Shown: positions 59,501 to 64,000 of the stretch, in pieces
Layout of the letters: the number at the start of each line of letters is the position of its first letter
Numbering within the stretch: position 1 is the first letter of the stretch
DNA from: Thermoplasmatota archaeon
GTDB lineage: Archaea; Thermoplasmatota; JAKEGO01
Direction of reading: 5' to 3'
Assembly: GCA_028279595.1 (NCBI GenBank)
Contig: JANQNK010000006.1
Span: forward strand, 124,001-188,000
Length of the DNA: 64,000 nt
Made by a program: the position numbers and the translations under genes
Notes under the pieces: model-generated
Database searches by the model: none
Seen by the model: the letters and a program-made list of their open reading frames with translations, nothing else
What the model was told of the DNA's origin: nothing

Positions 59501-62500
59501 ACATCGTGTCCCACTCGTACTCCCACGAGAACCATGAGCCGTTCCCCGATGTATCGTCCGCCTGGACCCAGTCGTTGAGGGAAGGCGACACGCCCTCGGG
59601 CATTATCGCGACCTCGACCTCGTCCATGTCGCCCTCTGGATCGTCGGCGCGGCCTTCGATCATGACAGTACCGTTCACATAGACATCATTCTCTGGCGCA
59701 GTGATGGTACAGTTCGGAGCCTGGTTGTCGACCAGTTCCACCGTTATCGTGAACACCTCGGAATACTCGAAGTTGTTGTCCTCCGAACGAACGTGGATAT
59801 CGTGATCGCCTGGACTGTACAATGAGGTGTCCCAGTCGTAGGTCCAGTCCATCGTACCCTGACAGGATTGCCATGACGACTCACTGTCGAACCTTATCTC
59901 GACGAGGATCACCTCGCCGTCGTTGTCGGTCGCGTTCCCAAGGATGACGTAGCTAGATGAACGGGAGATGCTTGCCCCGTCCTCGGGATCGAAGATCTGT
60001 ACCCACGGTTTCTCGTTGGCCGGTTCGACCTCGTCGAACCACTCGGTGTGGCTGGTCGTCATATCGACGTCGCGCTGTTCGGACCATTGGGGTGTCTGGA
60101 CATCGACCGTTGTGGTGTTCTGGGCAATCCCCAATTCACCATGGATCCTATCTGTCACTATGATCCAACGTACGTAACCATCTGAATTGGTTGCAGGATC
60201 GGTCCCACCATATCCGTTCGAAGCGTAGATGACATCGTCATTGTCCTTGACCTGGACATCGGCGCCTTCGAGGTCCTGGCCGTTCGTGTCGTTCACGTGG
60301 ATGAGCAAGTAGTTCATCACGACCCATTGCCCATCCTCGACAGAGATCCCGCCAGAATAAGAGACGTTCAGTGTGGTTACGTTCGAATTGTCAACTTCGG
60401 TAGCTTGCTGAGATGAGATGGTCGAATTCTCGAGATAGACGTCAGTATCGTTATGGAGTATCAGTGCATATCGTGTATCGTCGATGGTGGATCGGACCAT
60501 GCGGGTGTTATCTGTTTCGTATATGGTCATGCCATATACAGTGTCGATCAACTCAACATTCGTGAGGTTTAACGAGGTCGAATTCTGAGAGTAAACTCCG
60601 ATCCTGTTCCTTGAGAGGTCCCCTCTTATCGAGACCTCGTCACAATAGACGGCCAGGATACCCTGTTGGTTGTTATGGACCACAACATCGACCATCGCAC
60701 TGGAATTGACGATCCCGATGTAACCGTAAGTTCCATTGATGTAGGTCATATCAGGTTGAGAGACGAGATATATCATCTCATGACCATCGACCGAATTACT
60801 TGTGTCGATGTCATGGAGATAATGAACCAGGCTCGTCCCCTCGACACCAAAGTTGTAACTATCTCCCTCAAGGCTCACGTTCCTCATGATGATCGATGTA
60901 CTTTCGTTTAGCTTGATTCCTAAATATATGGAAATTACTTCGATGGATTCAAGGACCATATTTGATGAATTAACACAGTTGACTCCCAACGTATCACTCT
61001 TGATGTTGGAAGAAGTTATGTTGACGAAAGACGAATCGATAGATTCTATCCCGAACCTTGGCTGGTCGATATATATCTGTTCGAGATGGATCATTTCAGA
61101 TCTCTCGATAACCACACCGTTCTCGGAGGTCGAAATGTTACATGACAACATAGATATGTTCAAGGAATTGAAGATGTACAATCCATCGTCGTCTCCTGAA
61201 AGATCACATTGAGAGATCGTTACGTTCCCACAATCGTCAAGATAGATCCCAGTATCTACAGAATCGAAGGTATTGTTGAATATTACTATTTCGTCAACGT
61301 TATAGTAGCCAAGACCTTCATCATTGATATTGGTGAGTGATAGATCCATTGCTGTGATATTCCGTCCTTCAACGACCTGAATACCTGTGTCGCCCCTTTC
61401 GAATTCTGTACCTTGGATCAATACGTTCTCGCTATTGTTGATCATAATTCCATCATCGAGCGCCCAGAGTATGCTATTGCGAATCGTAAGATTATCCGAA
61501 TCGACAGCATGGATCCCTGTTCCAGTGTTGAAATTGTTAGTGATATTGACCGATTCGATGGTTACATTGTGGGATGAAATCGTTAATAGTACGATATCGT
61601 CAGAAGAAGAAATTTCTGAAGTGGATCCGTTTCCGAGAAGAGTGACCTCGAGGGTGATGTTCAGTACCTCACGATAGAGGCCATCCCAGATCCGAATCAC
61701 ATTTCCAATTGTTGCGTTATCCAGGCCCTTCTGGATCGTATCGAAGGGATGCACACGGGAACCATCCATATCTGGATCCCCCGCATTGTCGTCGTCCACG
61801 TACAATATTCCCTCCTCAGACATGTTTACTACAAGCTCTTCGACATGCGACCATGACATGTTGATCGTCAGGTTCGCCTCGGTCCCCTCGGCCATCGCAT
61901 ATGCTTTCGTCTCGTTCTCGATAGCAGTGCTCGAACCGTCGTAGATCCGATCAGTCACAAGGACCCAGTCGATGTAACCGTTCTTCGCGGTCTTCGGATC
62001 GGTGCCGTTGTAGCCTGCGGAAGCATAGACCGACTCATCATTGTCGGTGATGTTGACGTCGGCGTTATTCCATGGCTCGTTGTACTGGTTGATGACGCGG
62101 ATCTGGAGGTAGTTCTTAACTGTCAGGGTCGATGAGATATCGACTGAGACACTGGAGAAGTCCGAATTGATTGTGGTCGCGGATCCCGTGGTAGCGACCG
62201 TAATGTCCGAAGATGTCGAACTAGAGATCGTCGTGTTCCCAATCCTACCCCCTATGGTCGAGTCGACGATTATACCACGATTCGAATCCGATATCGAACA
62301 GTTCTCTACCAGGAAGTTGTCAGAGAGAAGACTGAATGCCATCCCGTCGTTCGAAGATTCCGTCACATTGGTCGACAGGACCTGGACGAGGGATGACTGA
62401 GACGAGAAGATACCAAAGGTGCTGTTGATGATCATACAACCTGATACGACGGTCTGGTCGCTATCAGATATCTCGATGCCATCATCACCGTGATCCTCGA

Positions 62501-63998
62501 TCGAAACGGCCGAAATGTAGGCTCCGGGCACATCCTCGAGGTGGATGCCGTCGTTGGTGTTCTTTCTGATCGATCCACCGGTGATCATCACATTATCAGT
62601 ATCGAGCATCCAGATGCCGGTGTTCGTGTTCCTGTTAGCGTCGATGTTGGTGATGTTGATCCACTGGGATGCTTCGGAACGGATGCCGTAGGAGCTATCC
62701 TCCGCCGTCGAATTGATGATCTCGACATCATGGGAGCCATCTATGTATATTCCATACTCAGAGCCTGCTACTAGGACATCATGAATGGTCACATTCGTCA
62801 TCGTGTTCGTGTCGATGGCAGCGTCGCCGGCTCCAGTGCCCGAGTTCGTGATCCGGACACCACTGATCGTAACATCATTTGCATACAACCAGAGGACGTC
62901 ACCGGTACCGAGACCGAAAATGGTCGTGTTCGCCGATCCGTTCCCAATGATCCAAAGCCCAGTATGGTTGACAGTGACGTTCTCGTCGTAAGTGCCAGCC
63001 CAAACGCGGAGAGTGTGATTTATTGTAGCGTTCTCCATCCCTCTGAGAATGGTATCGAATGGATGGTCGGGGGATCCGTCCATCTCGGGATCGCCTGTGT
63101 TGTCGTCATCGACGTACCAGGTCGGACCAGCATATGGTTCGATGTAGGTGAACTTCTCAGTGTGGCTCGTGGACATGTTGATATCACGATATTCGGTCCA
63201 GTTGCCAAACATCATCTCAATTGCTGTAACGTTCTCAATCGCAGTCGAGTTATCAGTGTAGGTCCTATCGGTGATGACAATCCAATGGGCCGTTCCGTTG
63301 GCACCTGTCTGTGGATCAGTTCCCCCATATCCATCGGTGGAATATACAGTTACGTTGTTATCGGTGATATGGATGTCAACGCCTTCTGTCGCAACGTTGG
63401 TCGCCTTCACAACGGAGACATGGAGGTAATTCTGAACGATGATATTCGAATCTCCCCACACATTTACCGTGGTGAATGACGTGTTCAAGGTGGTAATGGA
63501 TGACCCACCACACCAGATGTCATCACCCCAGTCATCTCCATCTTCTTCAAGTGTCGAGTTGACGATTTGGACTGAACTGTTGTCATCCAACCAAAGCGAT
63601 TGAGAGAAATCGATGACAGAAATGTTCCGCATGTAATTATCGGGCGATCCGTCAAGGTAGATCCCTGTGACATCGCTGTTTCCACTGATAGAGGTGTTCA
63701 CGATGGAGGAATCCCACATCATCACGTTGTTCGAGTCCCAATATTCGATCGCATTTCCGTGTGAATCATCCACGATGATGCAATCAAGGTTCTGAATGGA
63801 AATGTTCGTTGAGAACCACACAAAAAGACCATGCTCTGCCCGAACCGAATTATCGACCATAACAACATTTTTAGACCGATTAACGAAGTATCCTCGCCAA
63901 CCTGATGAGACCTCACAATTGCGGATCTCAACGTTCTCCGAATCACTGCTTACATTGATCCCATATGTTACGTCCTTGAATGTACAATTGGTGATCAA
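56541..63998 (-). CDS. Giant surface protein (N-terminus outside window): right-handed beta-helix repeats, Ig-like domains, TM, cytoplasmic tail with zinc ribbon
   Basis: Parallel beta-helix (NosD-like) repeats, Ig-like domains, TM FPIMIVAGIVIAVVVVVLLLGM, C-term CPTCGHNLIIPKERPVDIKCPSCEDEFTIE. Confidence 0.85.
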   Translation of the reverse strand: MITNCTFKDVTYGINVSSDSENVEIRNCEVSSGWRGYFVNRSKNVVMVDNSVRAEHGLFVWFSTNISIQNLDCIIVDDSHGNAIEYWDSNNVMMWDSSIVNTSISGNSDVTGIYLDGSPDNYMRNISVIDFSQSLWLDDNSSVQIVNSTLEEDGDDWGDDIWCGGSSITTLNTSFTTVNVWGDSNIIVQNYLHVSVVKATNVATEGVDIHITDNNVTVYSTDGYGGTDPQTGANGTAHWIVITDRTYTDNSTAIENVTAIEMMFGNWTEYRDINMSTSHTEKFTYIEPYAGPTWYVDDDNTGDPEMDGSPDHPFDTILRGMENATINHTLRVWAGTYDENVTVNHTGLWIIGNGSANTTIFGLGTGDVLWLYANDVTISGVRITNSGTGAGDAAIDTNTMTNVTIHDVLVAGSEYGIYIDGSHDVEIINSTAEDSSYGIRSEASQWINITNIDANRNTNTGIWMLDTDNVMITGGSIRKNTNDGIHLEDVPGAYISAVSIEDHGDDGIEISDSDQTVVSGCMIINSTFGIFSSQSSLVQVLSTNVTESSNDGMAFSLLSDNFLVENCSISDSNRGIIVDSTIGGRIGNTTISSSTSSDITVATTGSATTINSDFSSVSVDISSTLTVKNYLQIRVINQYNEPWNNADVNITDNDESVYASAGYNGTDPKTAKNGYIDWVLVTDRIYDGSSTAIENETKAYAMAEGTEANLTINMSWSHVEELVVNMSEEGILYVDDDNAGDPDMDGSRVHPFDTIQKGLDNATIGNVIRIWDGLYREVLNITLEVTLLGNGSTSEISSSDDIVLLTISSHNVTIESVNITNNFNTGTGIHAVDSDNLTIRNSILWALDDGIMINNSENVLIQGTEFERGDTGIQVVEGRNITAMDLSLTNINDEGLGYYNVDEIVIFNNTFDSVDTGIYLDDCGNVTISQCDLSGDDDGLYIFNSLNISMLSCNISTSENGVVIERSEMIHLEQIYIDQPRFGIESIDSSFVNITSSNIKSDTLGVNCVNSSNMVLESIEVISIYLGIKLNESTSIIMRNVSLEGDSYNFGVEGTSLVHYLHDIDTSNSVDGHEMIYLVSQPDMTYINGTYGYIGIVNSSAMVDVVVHNNQQGILAVYCDEVSIRGDLSRNRIGVYSQNSTSLNLTNVELIDTVYGMTIYETDNTRMVRSTIDDTRYALILHNDTDVYLENSTISSQQATEVDNSNVTTLNVSYSGGISVEDGQWVVMNYLLIHVNDTNGQDLEGADVQVKDNDDVIYASNGYGGTDPATNSDGYVRWIIVTDRIHGELGIAQNTTTVDVQTPQWSEQRDVDMTTSHTEWFDEVEPANEKPWVQIFDPEDGASISRSSSYVILGNATDNDGEVILVEIRFDSESSWQSCQGTMDWTYDWDTSLYSPGDHDIHVRSEDNNFEYSEVFTITVELVDNQAPNCTITAPENDVYVNGTVMIEGRADDPEGDMDEVEVAIMPEGVSPSLNDWVQADDTSGNGSWFSWEYEWDTMSPNRTDDGVYDIYARARDGENLTRAVTINVSLDNPDDPTVSIKEPKKDDELVGIITINGTARDPDHDGNVTDVYVAITERGVEPEGSDWQDAEDTSGSKDPYWFWEFEWDTTEIEDGNYTIHAMSYDGGNISEVLSRNVSIDNVNTLPRTFITFPEESDRLSGEVDVTGYTIDPDDELDSVDLTVFWIEDGEVQNQHTLFVPVQKVAWNRWNWTVSWDTRDEEPGNYTLQANSTDRRDGVSPEYLVNVTVWKNVPPLISFTNPDGVDDTVWKGEQSWFFIQWEDDDPDNNATIRIYYDDDDEDFDGTKLHDGVFYEDTLDDNGQPKDDYQWDVTDIPEGDYWLYATIEDGVNEDPTKVYAEYVLPIREGSPNVPPTVEIDQPDGVDDMIDPGDEFTIYFNVSDEDGDEVEVRIFYDTDDERSNGGFEEITETALTESRTEFKWDTDGVDKGSYYIMFKLKDVENEVFIYSDGPITIGDVIEPDGIGSPLAEDVGFGDTLNLTWTAPGDDGDEGRATAYLIRYDNEDITSEGRWDIATNVTNDLVPKEPGENEWIHVVLPDNGTYFFAVRAIDDEGNLGPIVTMSGTPTLLERTNEFSISGGFSIKLTWVGNRIILGGDGFYDDDIPTGVISLDAYVEVVPYGAGEYRDVRMEITYPSSLDDTNGIEDAKIYHLVGAAWMPIDDTETDTEDRTITADLEDLSTFGVFIPISEPPELSSLTYSPDFPTEDDTITFTVIFTYELPNVFPTEVYLFVDETRYEMSWQNGTSIDGMTFYVRTKLPKGEHDIVVKAYGNTFEEISSVETTIYVEEGDDESEFPIMIVAGIVIAVVVVVLLLGMSRQRKKKRAEEMAKEISPTAPVDVIEAEVYEAVVEFEGPPAFSEGEEPPAVAVAAAPAEAAPAEAAAPVEAFPEVPATPPPRLELPTVPGMAPIKKPEPEAPKAIETEVMDIGKIMVAPCPTCGHNLIIPKERPVDIKCPSCEDEFTIE

Positions 63999-64000
63999 CA

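Noticed and set aside
1-64000. Search for a classical defence island, CRISPR array, toxin-antitoxin pair or prophage
   Set aside because: Apart from one STAND NTPase with no recognisable effector domain, no nuclease/Cas/RM/TA or phage structural signatures were recognised.

Overview
The window is an archaeal, Euryarchaeota-type chromosome segment. It carries an archaeal DnaG primase, Orc1/Cdc6, family B DNA polymerase, LSm, S24e/S27ae, Cbf5-type TruB and an EMC3/DUF106 membrane protein. A Thermoplasmata-like lineage is a guess, not demonstrated. The window is mostly densely packed coding sequence at fairly high GC. By-eye AT-rich patches lie around 30.9-31.2 kb, 39.7-39.9 kb, 44.7-46.1 kb and 60.3-64 kb. 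Main blocks: (1) 0-5.9 kb, a tungsto/molybdo-enzyme (AOR family) locus with a polyferredoxin, ThiF/HesA, a ThiS/MoaD-type carrier ending in GG, and MobB. (2) 6-12.4 kb, housekeeping genes (EMC3-like, Cmk, Cbf5, MTAP-like phosphorylase) plus a standalone RQC-HRDC protein and a hydroxyacid dehydrogenase/Fe-S pair. (3) 12.4-23.7 kb, minus strand, a STAND NTPase-TPR protein followed upstream by a tightly coupled five-gene run: a giant extracytoplasmic repeat membrane protein, then coiled-coil proteins, most ending in the same C-terminal DnaJ-type zinc-finger tail. I consider this the best candidate for an undescribed system. (4) 23.9-36.9 kb, urocanate hydratase, MFS, PKD lipoprotein, a LonB-like ATPase without protease domain coupled to DnaG, pyruvate kinase, PolB, nitrilase, S27ae, S24e with a long acidic tail, and LSm. 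(5) 37-48.9 kb, Orc1/Cdc6 with an AT-rich intergenic region, an M50 protease, NMN adenylyltransferase, GDH, a His-rich metal transporter, three tRNAs, a truncated mini-histone, CoaBC and an acyl-CoA dehydrogenase. (6) 49-64 kb, PurL and three large surface proteins, the last a beta-helix giant that runs off the window end. No rRNA, CRISPR array or transposase was recognised. All family calls are from reading the translations; no database search was run.
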